Positions 7,753 through 17,417 of a stretch of 64,000 nt of DNA are shown piece by piece (within the stretch, counting starts at the first letter, position 1; each line of letters begins with the position of its first letter). The position numbers were made by a program, and so were the translations under genes. The notes beneath the pieces are model-generated. The model had not been told where the DNA came from. It searched no databases and worked only from the letters and a program-made list of their open reading frames with translations. Source of the DNA: Desulforhopalus sp. (GTDB taxonomy: Bacteria; Desulfobacterota; Desulfobulbia; Desulfobulbales; Desulfocapsaceae); assembly GCA_030247675.1 (NCBI GenBank), contig JAOTRX010000009.1, positions 124,001 through 188,000 of the forward strand, in the 5' to 3' direction.

Positions 7753-10700
7753 ATGGCAAGGTATAACACACTGCTGTTCTGGACTCCCAGTCCTCAGGGG
7801 TCTTTTCTCAGAGATGCCTTCTTGAAGATCGGTTTTCTTTTCTCTGCCGGATTCGCAATTCTTTTTGTAATATTTTCTCCTGTGTTTTCAATTGCTAATG
7901 ATGCTCAACCGTTACAGAAGGTACGGTTGCAGCTGAAATGGCGGCACCAGTTTCAGTTTGCCGGGTATTACGCAGCCGTGGAGAAAGGCTACTTCCGCGA
8001 TGCCGGACTGGAGGTTGAGCTTATCGAGGGCAGGCCCGGTATAACGCCATTTGCCGAACTCTTATCGGGCAAGGTTGAATTTGCAATCGAGTCACCGGCC
8101 ATCATCACCAAGAGCCAGCATGGCATTCCCATCGTTGCCATCGCCGCCATCTTTCAGCATTCGCCGACTATCATCCTCACCAGGGCCGACAGCGGCCTGA
8201 CCTCCCCGAAAAGCCTTGTCGGCAAACGTATAAAAATCACCCCTGAAACCGATCCGGAAAGCATTACGATGTTGAACCGGCAGGGAGTGGCGCTGGGGTC
8301 GATCAATGTATTTCCCCACGACTGGGACCTTCGGTCGTTGATTGAGGGGCAGGTTGACGGCCAAACCGCCTACATCACCAACGAGCCGTATCTCATGCGA
8401 AAAGCCGGGGTCGAGCCTGCCATTATTCAGCCAAGCGATTATGGCATAGACTTTTACGGCGATTGCATCATTACCCTCGCCCATGAAGTACGAACCCATC
8501 ACGACCGCGTCAAGGCCTTTCGCAGAGCAGTACAGCAGGGATGGATATACGCCATGGCCAATCCCGAAGAAATTGCCGCCTTGATCCTCGACAAATACTC
8601 GAAGGAAAAATCATTTGAGCACCTGCTCTTCGAGGCAGAGGCCATGGCTGCCCTCATCCGCCCTGAACTTGTCGAGATTGGCCATATGAGCCGGGAACGG
8701 TGGAAACATATCGCCGATGTCTTTCTGCAGCTTGGTATGATGGATGGCGATTTCGATCTGTCCGGTTTTTTATACGGCGACCTGCGGGACCGGATTGAAA
8801 GAGAAGAATTGCAGAAGTCGCGTAATGTCCTGTTCTTGTGGATAGGTATCGCGGGAGTGAGTCTCTTCCTGTGGCTCAGCCTGGTCTTTTTTAACCGAAG
8901 ACTTGCCAAGGAGGTTGAGAAACGTACCGAATCCCTTGCCACCAGCGAGAATAATTTTCGGGCTTTTTTTGAGATGGCCAGTGTCGGGGTGGGGCAGGTC
9001 GAGGTCTCGACAGGCAGATTTGTCCGGGTTAATAAGAAATACTGCGATATCCTGGGCTATACCGCCGAGGAGCTGCAAAGACTTTCCTATACCGATATCA
9101 CCCATCCGGATGATGTTGGAAGGCAAGAGACCAATCTGGCGCGTCTTAAGTCTGGCGAAATTGCCGAATTTACGATGGAAAAGCGGTATTTCCGAAAAAA
9201 CAAAGAACTGGTGTGGGGCTTGCTCACCGTTTCGCCGCTGTGGAGCGAAAATCAAACCCCCACTCATTTTTTGGTGGTGCTGAGAGATATTACTGTCAGG
9301 AAGAGTGCTGAAGAGCATCTGGTATTCGCTTCAAAGGTCTTTGACAATTCCATAGAAGGTATTGTTGTCACCGATGCTGCCGGGAAAATTCTCCAGGTCA
9401 ACTCAGCTTTTACCATAATAACCGGCTATAGCGCCGAAGAAGCCATAGGGAAAAATCCCCGGATACTGAAATCGGACAAGCATCCTGCCGAATTTTACCG
9501 GGACATGTGGGAAAAGATCACCGGTGAGGGGAAATGGGCGGGTGAAATATGGAACCGGAGAAAAAATGGCGAGGCCTATCCTGAATGGCTGACAATAAGC
9601 GCCGTGCGCAATCAAGGCGGCAAAATAACCAATTTTGTTTCACTCTTTCACGATATCTCGGAGAACTTTCAACAAAAAGAGGCTCTTAAATATCAGGCCC
9701 AGCACGACGCCCTGACCGGATTGCCAAATCGCGTTCTTATGGCTGATCGTCTGGAGACGGCCCTGGCGAAATTGTCGCGTTCCAATTACAAACTGGCCCT
9801 GTTGTATTTTGATCTCGATAATTTCAAGTATGTCAACGATGCCTTCGGCCATACCGCCGGTGATGATTTACTTATAGAACTGGCGAGGCGTCTTTCGGTG
9901 GTCATTCGTTCAGGAGATACCCTGGCGAGGCTTGGCGGCGATGAATTTCTCATTTTACTTACCGATGTCGACAGCATCAACACCGTAAGCTACGTGGCGG
10001 CGCGGATCATCGAGAGCCTGGGAAAACCCTTTCATCACCGGGACGTGGAGTTCGTTGTGTCGGCCAGCATCGGTATCACCTTTGCGCCGGATGACGGCGT
10101 CGATGCCGTAACCCTGGTGAAGAACGCCGATATTGCCATGTACAGGGCCAAGGGGCTCGGCAAAAATACCTACACATTTTTTACCGCCGAGCTCGATCGC
10201 CAGTCGCATAACCGGATCGCCATGGAATCGAAATTGCGAAAGGCAATCGAAAACTACGAATTCCAGCTGTATTATCAACCTCTTGTCGACAGCACCGACG
10301 GCAGGATTGTCGGCGCGGAGGCGCTGATCAGGTGGCACAGTGAGGGTTCGGTAATCGCCCCTTGGCAATTCATACCCATAGCGGAAGAATCCGGGCTGAT
10401 CATCAGTCTCGGCGAATGGATCATCATCGAAGCGGCAAAACAGGCAAAACGATGGCATGATGCCGGCTTTGACATTGCCATATCAATCAACATTTCCTCA
10501 CGGCAGTTTCGCGGTCAGGATCTGGTGGCGCTGCTCCGCAATATGTATCAGTTCGTCGGCCTGGTTCCCGGGCAACTCTATTTTGAAGTCACCGAATCCA
10601 TGCTCATCGGCGATTTTAAACATACTCAAAAGACAATGGGCGATTTGCGCGAACTCGGGATGAGGTTCTATCTCGATGATTTCGGCACCGGCTATTCATC

Positions 10701-10986
10701 GCTGTCGTATTTGCAAAAATTGCCCATCGACGGCCTGAAAATTGATAAATCCTTTATCAACGATATCGTCGAAAACACCGAGAGCAGGGCGATTGCCGCG
10801 GCGGTGGTGTCCCTGGCGAAAACCCTTAACCTGGCCATCGTCGCCGAGGGCGTTGAAACCAACGACCAGAGGCGGGTATTGACAGAAATCAGTGAGATGC
10901 TCATTCAGGGATACCTTGTCAGCCGCCCGGTGCCGGCGGCTGAGTTTGAGGCGCTACTGCGGCGGGGCAATTTTCCCTGGGAGTAA
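7753..10986 (+). CDS. NMT1-PAS-PAS-GGDEF-EAL membrane receptor (c-di-GMP turnover)
   Basis: 1077 residues. An N-terminal signal/anchor (about 23-48) precedes a periplasmic NMT1/THI5-like solute-binding domain (about 55-340; LQLKWRHQFQFAGYYAA). Then come a membrane helix (about 355-378), two PAS domains (about 395-515 and 525-635), a GGDEF domain with intact GGDEF in ARLGGDEFLILL, and an EAL domain with intact GAEALIRW and DDFGTGYSSLSYL. The binding-domain family recognises thiamine-pyrimidine-like or related small molecules. Both catalytic motifs look competent, so the protein could make or degrade c-di-GMP in response to a periplasmic ligand. It stands alone, with 236 bases of spacing upstream and no strong ribosome site at the chosen ATG. 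Confidence 0.95.
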   Translation: MARYNTLLFWTPSPQGSFLRDAFLKIGFLFSAGFAILFVIFSPVFSIANDAQPLQKVRLQLKWRHQFQFAGYYAAVEKGYFRDAGLEVELIEGRPGITPFAELLSGKVEFAIESPAIITKSQHGIPIVAIAAIFQHSPTIILTRADSGLTSPKSLVGKRIKITPETDPESITMLNRQGVALGSINVFPHDWDLRSLIEGQVDGQTAYITNEPYLMRKAGVEPAIIQPSDYGIDFYGDCIITLAHEVRTHHDRVKAFRRAVQQGWIYAMANPEEIAALILDKYSKEKSFEHLLFEAEAMAALIRPELVEIGHMSRERWKHIADVFLQLGMMDGDFDLSGFLYGDLRDRIEREELQKSRNVLFLWIGIAGVSLFLWLSLVFFNRRLAKEVEKRTESLATSENNFRAFFEMASVGVGQVEVSTGRFVRVNKKYCDILGYTAEELQRLSYTDITHPDDVGRQETNLARLKSGEIAEFTMEKRYFRKNKELVWGLLTVSPLWSENQTPTHFLVVLRDITVRKSAEEHLVFASKVFDNSIEGIVVTDAAGKILQVNSAFTIITGYSAEEAIGKNPRILKSDKHPAEFYRDMWEKITGEGKWAGEIWNRRKNGEAYPEWLTISAVRNQGGKITNFVSLFHDISENFQQKEALKYQAQHDALTGLPNRVLMADRLETALAKLSRSNYKLALLYFDLDNFKYVNDAFGHTAGDDLLIELARRLSVVIRSGDTLARLGGDEFLILLTDVDSINTVSYVAARIIESLGKPFHHRDVEFVVSASIGITFAPDDGVDAVTLVKNADIAMYRAKGLGKNTYTFFTAELDRQSHNRIAMESKLRKAIENYEFQLYYQPLVDSTDGRIVGAEALIRWHSEGSVIAPWQFIPIAEESGLIISLGEWIIIEAAKQAKRWHDAGFDIAISINISSRQFRGQDLVALLRNMYQFVGLVPGQLYFEVTESMLIGDFKHTQKTMGDLRELGMRFYLDDFGTGYSSLSYLQKLPIDGLKIDKSFINDIVENTESRAIAAAVVSLAKTLNLAIVAEGVETNDQRRVLTEISEMLIQGYLVSRPVPAAEFEALLRRGNFPWE

Positions 10987-11113
10987 TGCCGACTGTGTCG
11001 GTACACATCCGCTGTGCCTTGCGGGGTAAATCTTGGAAATGATAGCGTACACGGTTCCGGCGGCTGTCCTCATTGTCGGCGATGTCCCTTTTGGTAATCT
11101 GCCAGGTATCTGC

Positions 11114-11506
11114 TTACCTGCCGCCCGTCTCCGCTCCGGCCTTGGGCATGGAGCGGGTGGCGACGACATTGATGCCGGTGCCGCCGACGTTTTCGACAAT
11201 GACCGCGCCGATCTCAACCGGCGCCGTAACCGTCAGACCGTGCAGACTGCCGGCGATTTGACGCATCATGGCCTTGGGAATGGCTTCGGCGGTTTTCACC
11301 GGCAATCTCGGCCATAAGCCGTTTTTACAGGCAATGGTGGTAGACAGCATGCGCCGCGGATCAGCGAATTCCTGTTTGGCGTATTTCGGGCCGATCTTGC
11401 ACTTGTTGCCCTCAATCGCCTTGATGACCCCATCCTCAATATCAAGCTGCATCTGACAGCCCATGGGGCAGCTTATGCATACCAGTTCCACTTGGCTCTT
11501 CATCAC
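11114..11506 (-). CDS. DUF1667 domain-containing protein
   Basis: 130 residues with an N-terminal CISCPMGC motif and further Cys in NKCKIG, typical of DUF1667, a small probable metal or Fe-S protein encoded next to GlpA/GlpB-like flavoproteins. Its start overlaps the stop of the upstream FAD oxidoreductase by four bases, so it is translationally coupled. It is the last gene of the four-gene oxidoreductase operon. It may be an electron-transfer subunit; this is inferred from context. Confidence 0.88.
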   Translation of the reverse strand: MMKSQVELVCISCPMGCQMQLDIEDGVIKAIEGNKCKIGPKYAKQEFADPRRMLSTTIACKNGLWPRLPVKTAEAIPKAMMRQIAGSLHGLTVTAPVEIGAVIVENVGGTGINVVATRSMPKAGAETGGR

Positions 11507-12762
11507 GCATCCTCCTTGGCGACGATATCTATCCGTAAGGCAGTTCCATAAAAGCGCTCAAGGACTTCCGGTCCTATTGTCAGGCGGATCATCTCCGAGG
11601 GAATGACCAGCCGCAGCGGTTTTTCAAAGAAATTGCCGAGACGGAGGATGCAATCCTTCTGCGGATGAATGCAGCGCAGATAGATCGAATTTTCCCGGTC
11701 GGGCGAGAGGGTGTGCGGCAGGCAGTAGCGGACGTTGTCGCCGGCCTGGAGAATGATATTGTCCTGGGGGCGGCGCCTGTTCTGGGCCAGCTCCCCGGCA
11801 AAGGCCCCCGCCCGCAGCGCCTCTTCGCTGACGTTGTCGACGAGGTCGTGAATATGCAGGACATTGCCGCAGGCGAAGACCCCCGGCAGGGAGGTCTCCA
11901 GGGTGCTGGAAACCCGAGGACCACCGGTAATGGGGTCCATCTGCAGGCGCAGTTGCCGCGATAGCTCGTTCTCGGGGATCAGGCCTATGGACATGAGGAT
12001 GGTGTCGCAATCGACATCCCATGCTCTGTCCATGAACGGCTGGAAATCGCCCGCCACCGGGGCGACGGTGACCTTCTTGACCCGGTCGCGGCCGTGAATA
12101 AAGGCCATGGTCGTCGAAAGATGCAGTGGGATGTCAAAGTCCTTCAGGCATTGCACGACGTTGCGGGTCAGGCCGTTGCAGTACGGCATGATCTCGTAGA
12201 CCCCGGTGACCTCACAGCCTTCGAGAGAAAGGCGGCGGGCCATGATCAGGCCGATGTCGCCTGATCCGAGGATGGCGATGCGCCTACCCGGCAACAGGCC
12301 CTCGATATTGACCATCCGCTGGGCAAGACCGGCGGTCATGACCCCTGCCGGGCGAAAGCCGGGGGTGCGGATGGCGCCGCGGGAGCGCTCCCTGGCGCCC
12401 ATGGCCAGAACGACGGCACCGGCCTTGATCTCCGAGAGGCCGACGGTGCCGCCCATCAGGGTCACCTGCAGATCCGGGGAGATGTCGAGAATGAAGGATT
12501 CGGGAAGAATCTCTATCCCCGGCTCGGCGTAGACGCGGCGAATAAAGCGGTCGGCATACTCCGGCCCGGTCAGCTCCTCCTTGAAATTATGTAGACCGAA
12601 GCCGGAGTGGATACACTGGTTGAGGATGCCGCCCATCTCTTTTTCCCGGTCGACAATGAGGATCTCGCCGCAGCCCGCGTCCCGGGCCCCGATTGCCGCA
12701 GCCAGGCCGGCCGGTCCGCCGCCGACCACCACCACATCATAACGCGCTTTCAAAACGGTCAT
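11503..12762 (-). CDS. FAD-dependent oxidoreductase (GlpB-like partner subunit)
   Basis: 419 residues. It has an N-terminal dinucleotide site VVVGGGPAGLAAAIGARDAG, the segment GGILNQCIHSGFG, and a second Rossmann motif ILGSGDIGLIMARRLSLEG for NAD(P)H. It resembles the FAD/NAD(P) disulfide-reductase-like subunit that accompanies GlpA-type dehydrogenases and DUF1667 proteins. It overlaps its neighbours by four bases on both sides (upstream GlpA-like gene and downstream DUF1667), indicating a stable complex. It probably passes electrons from the GlpA-like dehydrogenase to NAD or another acceptor; the substrate is not determined by sequence. Confidence 0.88.
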   Translation of the reverse strand: MTVLKARYDVVVVGGGPAGLAAAIGARDAGCGEILIVDREKEMGGILNQCIHSGFGLHNFKEELTGPEYADRFIRRVYAEPGIEILPESFILDISPDLQVTLMGGTVGLSEIKAGAVVLAMGARERSRGAIRTPGFRPAGVMTAGLAQRMVNIEGLLPGRRIAILGSGDIGLIMARRLSLEGCEVTGVYEIMPYCNGLTRNVVQCLKDFDIPLHLSTTMAFIHGRDRVKKVTVAPVAGDFQPFMDRAWDVDCDTILMSIGLIPENELSRQLRLQMDPITGGPRVSSTLETSLPGVFACGNVLHIHDLVDNVSEEALRAGAFAGELAQNRRRPQDNIILQAGDNVRYCLPHTLSPDRENSIYLRCIHPQKDCILRLGNFFEKPLRLVIPSEMIRLTIGPEVLERFYGTALRIDIVAKEDA

Positions 12763-14216
12763 TTTTCCCCTCCTTTATCGTCAGAGCCTTCATCCTCGGG
12801 GCGGGGAAAGAACATCTCCGATCCCTTGCCGCGCTTGGAGATGGTGTGCAGGGGAACCCCCTGGGTGCGGGCGAGGATCTCCATGACCCGCGAGGTGCAG
12901 AAGCCGCCCTGGCAGCGGCCCATGCCGGCACGCACCCGGAATTTGACGCCGTCGAGGGTGGTCGCGCCGTGTCGCACCGCGTCAAGGACCTCGGCTTCGG
13001 TGACCAGTTCGCAGCGGCAGACGATCTTCGCCCGTTTCGGATGGCTGTTTACCCACTGGCGGCGCTGTTCATTGTCCATGAGGGCGAAGCGGGCCGGGCC
13101 GTCGATCGCCGGTTGCCAGTCGTTTCGTTCCTCGGCCGTAAGTCCTTCATCAAAGAGGATCTCCCGCACGTATTCGGCGATTGCCGGGGCGGCGGTCAGG
13201 CCGGGCGACTGGATGCCGGCGACGTTGATGAAGCCCTTGACCTTTGCCGGCCCGATGATAAAGTCGTTGGTGCTGGACACTGCCCGCAGGCCGGCAAACT
13301 CGGTGATAACATCACGCTCAGAGATCGATGGGCAGTATTTCCGCACCTGGTTGAAAACGGTGTGGGCTCCGGCAAGGGATGTAGAAGAGTCGTAGCGGTC
13401 TTCGACGTCCTCAGCGGTCGGTCCGACCATGATGGTGCCGTCGAAGGTCGGGATGATGAGGATGCCCTTGCTCTTTGGCTGGGGGGTCGGAAAGATGAGA
13501 TGTTTGACCACACCCTGCAGCCGCTTGTCGAGCATGTACTCCTCGCCCTTGCGGGGGCGGATCTGAAAGTCGTTCATACCGGCCATTTCGGCGATCTTGT
13601 CGGAAAAAATCCCGGCCGCATTGACCAGGAAGCGGCCCTTTATTGCCAGCCGCGAACCCCTGGCGATAAAGACGCCGTCCTGGTTGTCGATGGCATGGAT
13701 CTGGTTTTCCCGGAAGAACTTGACGCCGTTGAGTTCGGCGCTCTCGGCCAGACCAAAGCTTAATTCGTAAGGATTGATGACCCCGGCGCCGGGTGCATAC
13801 AGGGCTCCCAGGAGGTTTGCGCTGAGGTTGGGCTCTTCGCGCAGCAGGCGCCTGCGGTCCCACAGCTCAAGGCCGGTAACGCCTTTTTTTTCGCCCTTTG
13901 CCTTGAGCTCCATCAGGATCTGCAGGTCTTCCTCGGTTTGAGCGATGTCCAGCTCGCCGATGCGTTTGAAACCAAATTTCAGGTCTCTCTGCAAATCGTC
14001 GTAGAGCCGGTTGCCGCGCACCACCAGCCTGCCCTTGAGTGACTCGGGCGGCGAGTGATGGCCGGAATGAATGATGCCGCTGTTGGTCTTGGTGGTGCCG
14101 AAGCCGACTTCGCAATAGGCCTCGGTCAGGGCAATTTTCAGCCGGTACTTGGAGAGTTCCCGGGCGATCGCGCAGCCCACCACGCCGCCACCGATAATTA
14201 CCACGTCATAAAGCAT
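12759..14216 (-). CDS. GlpA/LhgO-like FAD dehydrogenase with BFD [2Fe-2S] domain
   Basis: 485 residues. The N-terminal DAO-type FAD domain starts VVIIGGGVVGCAIARELSKY and continues with TKTNSGIIHSGHH, as in glycerol-3-phosphate and L-2-hydroxyglutarate dehydrogenases. The C-terminal BFD-like domain has CRC about residue 400 and GRCQGGFC, four Cys for a [2Fe-2S] cluster. It is usually annotated as anaerobic glycerol-3-phosphate dehydrogenase. Here, next to a hydroxy-acid oxidase and divergent 5-oxoprolinase genes, a 2-hydroxy-acid substrate is equally possible. It is the second gene of the operon, 50 bases after the FMN oxidase. Confidence 0.9.
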   Translation of the reverse strand: MLYDVVIIGGGVVGCAIARELSKYRLKIALTEAYCEVGFGTTKTNSGIIHSGHHSPPESLKGRLVVRGNRLYDDLQRDLKFGFKRIGELDIAQTEEDLQILMELKAKGEKKGVTGLELWDRRRLLREEPNLSANLLGALYAPGAGVINPYELSFGLAESAELNGVKFFRENQIHAIDNQDGVFIARGSRLAIKGRFLVNAAGIFSDKIAEMAGMNDFQIRPRKGEEYMLDKRLQGVVKHLIFPTPQPKSKGILIIPTFDGTIMVGPTAEDVEDRYDSSTSLAGAHTVFNQVRKYCPSISERDVITEFAGLRAVSSTNDFIIGPAKVKGFINVAGIQSPGLTAAPAIAEYVREILFDEGLTAEERNDWQPAIDGPARFALMDNEQRRQWVNSHPKRAKIVCRCELVTEAEVLDAVRHGATTLDGVKFRVRAGMGRCQGGFCTSRVMEILARTQGVPLHTISKRGKGSEMFFPRPEDEGSDDKGGEK

Positions 14217-14266
14217 AGATGCTCCTTGGGTCCGGTTTGAGACGTTGTTATGACAAAGGGTGGAGA

Positions 14267-15292
14267 TTACTGTCCCTGATTGCCGGCGAAGAGGATACGC
14301 GGGTCAACGTCTGCTGCCGACTGGGTCCCAGTCAGTACCATGACCTGTTTCAGTTCACCCTGCAGGGTTTCAAGGTATTTTTCAACACCTGCCTGCAGGC
14401 CACCGACCGCCGCCACCGAAAACGGCCGGCCGATCATGACGGCATCGGCACCGAGGGCGAGCATCTTGAGGATATCGCCACCGGAACGCACCCCGCCGTC
14501 AACGAGGATGGTCATCCGGCCCTTCACCTTGGCGGCAATATCCGCCAGGACCTCGGCCGTGGCCGGGGCGTAATCGAGTACCCGACCGCCATGGTTGGAG
14601 ACGACTATGGCATCGGCGCCGGCCGCGAGGGCCAGTTCGGCATCGTCGACGGTCATTATCCCTTTCAGGATAAATTTCATGCCGCACTTCTTGATAATCT
14701 CGGCAAGCTTAGCCGGAGACTTGGGGGAAACCGGCCGGCCCATGCGCCGTAGGGTGATCAGTCCGGCGGCGTCGATATCCATGCCAATAGTGTCACAGCC
14801 GGTTGCTTTGGCAAGCTCTATCTTGGCATAGAGTTCGTCATCTTCCCAGGGCTTTACGAAGGGGATGCCATGGCCATCTGCCTCCTGGATGGCAGCGAAG
14901 CCCGACTTATGAATGAACTCCGGGACACCGTCACCGCTGCAGCCGATGGTCCCCTGCGCCTTGCAGCCATTGATAACCGCCTTGATATAGTCTTCTTCGG
15001 AGACCCTTCCGCCCATATTGAACGATACCCCGCCGATCGGGGCGGCGAGAACCGGCAAGGCCAGGGACTTGCCGAGGATCTGCACCGCCGTATCCGGTTC
15101 GATCACATCGTGGATCAGGCGCATATTGAATTTGATGCCGGCAAGCGCCGAAACATTACCGATAAAGCTCGAACCGCTGCCCAGCCCGCCCATGCCCGGC
15201 ACCTCACCGGCGCAGGCCCGGCCATTGCAGACCGGGCACACCCGGCAGTATTTTCCCATCAGTTTTCTGGCATTGTCGCGAAACTCTTTCAT
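14267..15292 (-). CDS. FMN-dependent alpha-hydroxy-acid oxidase/dehydrogenase
   Basis: 341 residues from the ATG at 15292, chosen because AAGGA lies 7 bases upstream; a longer frame reaches 15463. The TIM-barrel FMN family is shown by GMGGLGSGSSF, DTIGMDIDAAG and the active-site segment VSNHGGRVLDY with the catalytic His, plus VDGGVRSGGDILK and IGRPF for phosphate binding. Enzymes of this family oxidise lactate, glycolate or other 2-hydroxy acids. The N-terminus carries four Cys at positions 16, 19, 22 and 27, absent from classical lactate oxidases, suggesting a metal or Fe-S site. First gene of the operon. Confidence 0.9.
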   Translation of the reverse strand: MKEFRDNARKLMGKYCRVCPVCNGRACAGEVPGMGGLGSGSSFIGNVSALAGIKFNMRLIHDVIEPDTAVQILGKSLALPVLAAPIGGVSFNMGGRVSEEDYIKAVINGCKAQGTIGCSGDGVPEFIHKSGFAAIQEADGHGIPFVKPWEDDELYAKIELAKATGCDTIGMDIDAAGLITLRRMGRPVSPKSPAKLAEIIKKCGMKFILKGIMTVDDAELALAAGADAIVVSNHGGRVLDYAPATAEVLADIAAKVKGRMTILVDGGVRSGGDILKMLALGADAVMIGRPFSVAAVGGLQAGVEKYLETLQGELKQVMVLTGTQSAADVDPRILFAGNQGQ

Positions 15293-15447
15293 TTTCTTGT
15301 CCTTCAGTCGGCAGAGAACCATTTCTTCCGGCGCACCCTGTTGTGGCACACCACCCGAAAGACCAGATTTATTAAAAAAAATGCCGGTCGGCAAGACAAA
15401 TCGGTGAACAGGCGGGGCAGGTTGAGCCTGCAGGATGCTAAATATCA

Positions 15448-15470
15448 AAAATATATTTGACATATATTTT
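15448..15470. promoter_or_regulatory. candidate operator in the divergent oxidase/gntR promoter region
   Basis: A perfect 9-bp inverted repeat, AAAATATAT-TTGAC-ATATATTTT, lies in the 292-base region between the hydroxy-acid oxidase operon and the gntR gene. GntR/FadR-type regulators bind short dyads, and the placement between divergent genes fits autoregulation plus control of the operon. Assignment is inferred from position and symmetry. Confidence 0.5.
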
Positions 15471-15584
15471 GTTACCTGTAATTACTGCAGCGATAGTGCC
15501 GTGCATGCTGCCGAACCGCTGGAGCTTACGAATACTCCGTGTTTCTTCGCCATATGGCCGCCTTTATCTTCGCTCCCCGAGACC

Positions 15585-16283
15585 ATGAAAAACCGCCGCA
15601 CTAAAGACAACAAAGGAACCCGGCAACCCTTGGGGGTGGCAGCCTACGAACAGATCTGCCAAAAGATCATCACCCTTGCCTATAAACCCGGGGCAATCCT
15701 CGATGAAAAGCAATTGATGGCCGACCTGCAGTTTGGCCGGACTCCGATCCGCGAAGCACTCCTGCGTCTTGCCGGCGAGGGTTGGATCGAAACCCGGCCC
15801 AACCGGGCCGCAGTGGTCCCGCCGATCACCATCCAGGGGACTAAGGCGGTATTCGAGGCCATGAAGATCCTCGAACTCGGTGTGGCGGGCCTTGCCGTCA
15901 ACCAGAATATCGACGAACAGCTGGTCGCCATGCGCCGGGCCAGTGCCCTGGTACAGGAAACTATTGCCAGTAATGACGTACTCCACTTGGTGGTCGCCAA
16001 CCATGCCTTTCATCTGGCCTATGCCGAATGCGCCGGCAATGCCTTTCTCACCCGGGCCTGCCTTGAGGTGCGCAACCAGGCCAAACGTCTGGCCTATTTA
16101 TCCTACGCCGGCGATATCGGCATGAACCGCTCCCTGCACGGGCATTATGCGGCGGTGGTCGACGAACACGAGAAGATAATCGCCTGCCTGATGCGCAAAG
16201 ACGAGGCGGGTCTCAAAGAAGTCATAGTTCAGCATATCAATGCCTTTCAGGGACGGATTATTGCCTATATGATGAGTTCCTGA
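15585..16283 (+). CDS. GntR family transcriptional regulator (FCD domain)
   Basis: 232 residues from the Met at 15585; an in-frame extension to 15435 lacks homology and would cover the putative operator. The winged helix includes LMADLQFGRTPIREALLRLAGEGWIE, followed by an all-helical FCD ligand domain with His residues in VVANHAFH and LHGHYAAVVDEH suited to metal and carboxylate binding. FCD regulators commonly sense organic acids. It lies between the oxidase operon and the TRAP/Pxp genes, so it probably controls both. Confidence 0.9.
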   Translation: MKNRRTKDNKGTRQPLGVAAYEQICQKIITLAYKPGAILDEKQLMADLQFGRTPIREALLRLAGEGWIETRPNRAAVVPPITIQGTKAVFEAMKILELGVAGLAVNQNIDEQLVAMRRASALVQETIASNDVLHLVVANHAFHLAYAECAGNAFLTRACLEVRNQAKRLAYLSYAGDIGMNRSLHGHYAAVVDEHEKIIACLMRKDEAGLKEVIVQHINAFQGRIIAYMMSS

Positions 16284-16393
16284 TCTGGTACAGTATGGAG
16301 GAATGCAACCGGTGGCAACAAGGCACTACAAGGCCTGCAAACTATAACAGGGAAGCATAACGATCAACCTCTCACCAAAAAGGAAGAAACACC

Positions 16394-17383
16394 ATGAAAA
16401 AACTGACGCATCTGGTTTTCGCAATGGCGCTGGTATTTGCTATCGCCAGCACTGCCCAGGCCAAGACGACCTGGACCGCCAACTCCGTCTGGCCACCGAA
16501 TAATCATCAAACCATCGCCCTTGATGAATTCGCCGCCAAGGTCAAACAGCTGACCAATGGAGAACTGGAGATCACCGTCTCAAGCGGTGGCGCCCTTGGC
16601 TATAAAGGCCCGGAACTCCTGAAAGTTGTCCGTGACGGCATGGTGCAGGTCTCCGATATGCTGATCAGCGGCGTGGCCGGTGAGGACAAAATCTTCCAGG
16701 TTGTCACCCTGCCGTTTTTGGCACTCAATTTCGAGGAATCAAAACTGCTCAACGAAACCGCTCGACCGTACTTCGATAAAGCCGCCGCCAAATGGGGCCA
16801 GAAGATCCTCTTTATTTCCCCCTGGCCCGGTGCTGGACTGTGGACCAAGCGGCCGATCGCCTCGGTTGCGGAAATGAAAGGCCTGAAAACCCGTACCTAC
16901 GATAAAAACGGTTCTCTGGTCGTTGAAGCTGCCGGCGGTACCCCGTATACCCTGGCCTTCAGCGAGGTGTATTCCTCCTTGGCTACCGGAGTTATCGACT
17001 CGGTCATCACCTCCTCGCCGACCGCCGTCGATGCGAAATTCTGGGAGGTCCTGAAGTATCATCAGCCGATGAATATCACCATCGCCACCGACATGATCAA
17101 CGTCAACCTCAAGGCCTTCGAAAAACTCGACAAGAAAACCCAGGACGCGGTCGTCCAGGCCGGCCGGGAAATGGAAGAGATGATGTGGAAAAAGCAGGCC
17201 TCGATCGATCAGGAAAAAATCGATATATGCATCAAGAACGGTATGGAAACGGTTGTTCCTTCAGTGGAGTTTATGAAGGCCCTGGCTGTCATTACCGAAA
17301 AAATCCGTACCGATTGGTTGCAGGACGCCTCCCCAGAGGCGAAAGCCCTGTATGCCGAGTTCATGGCAAAGGTTAAACGCTGA
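16394..17383 (+). CDS. dctP: TRAP transporter substrate-binding protein
   Basis: 329 residues with a signal peptide (MKKLTHLVFAMALVFAIASTAQA, cut after about residue 23). The DctP fold is shown by SSGGALGYKGPELLKVVRDG, PGAGLWTKRPI and the ligand-binding segment KGLKTRTYDKN, whose Arg normally pairs with a substrate carboxylate. A strong AAGGAAG site precedes the ATG. It delivers an organic acid to DctQM. Next to pxpABC the likely ligand is 5-oxoproline or a related hydroxy or oxo acid; that is inference. Confidence 0.95.
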   Translation: MKKLTHLVFAMALVFAIASTAQAKTTWTANSVWPPNNHQTIALDEFAAKVKQLTNGELEITVSSGGALGYKGPELLKVVRDGMVQVSDMLISGVAGEDKIFQVVTLPFLALNFEESKLLNETARPYFDKAAAKWGQKILFISPWPGAGLWTKRPIASVAEMKGLKTRTYDKNGSLVVEAAGGTPYTLAFSEVYSSLATGVIDSVITSSPTAVDAKFWEVLKYHQPMNITIATDMINVNLKAFEKLDKKTQDAVVQAGREMEEMMWKKQASIDQEKIDICIKNGMETVVPSVEFMKALAVITEKIRTDWLQDASPEAKALYAEFMAKVKR

Positions 17384-17417
17384 TTGCCGGTGGAGTCTGC
17401 GTAATCTGTATTTTTTC

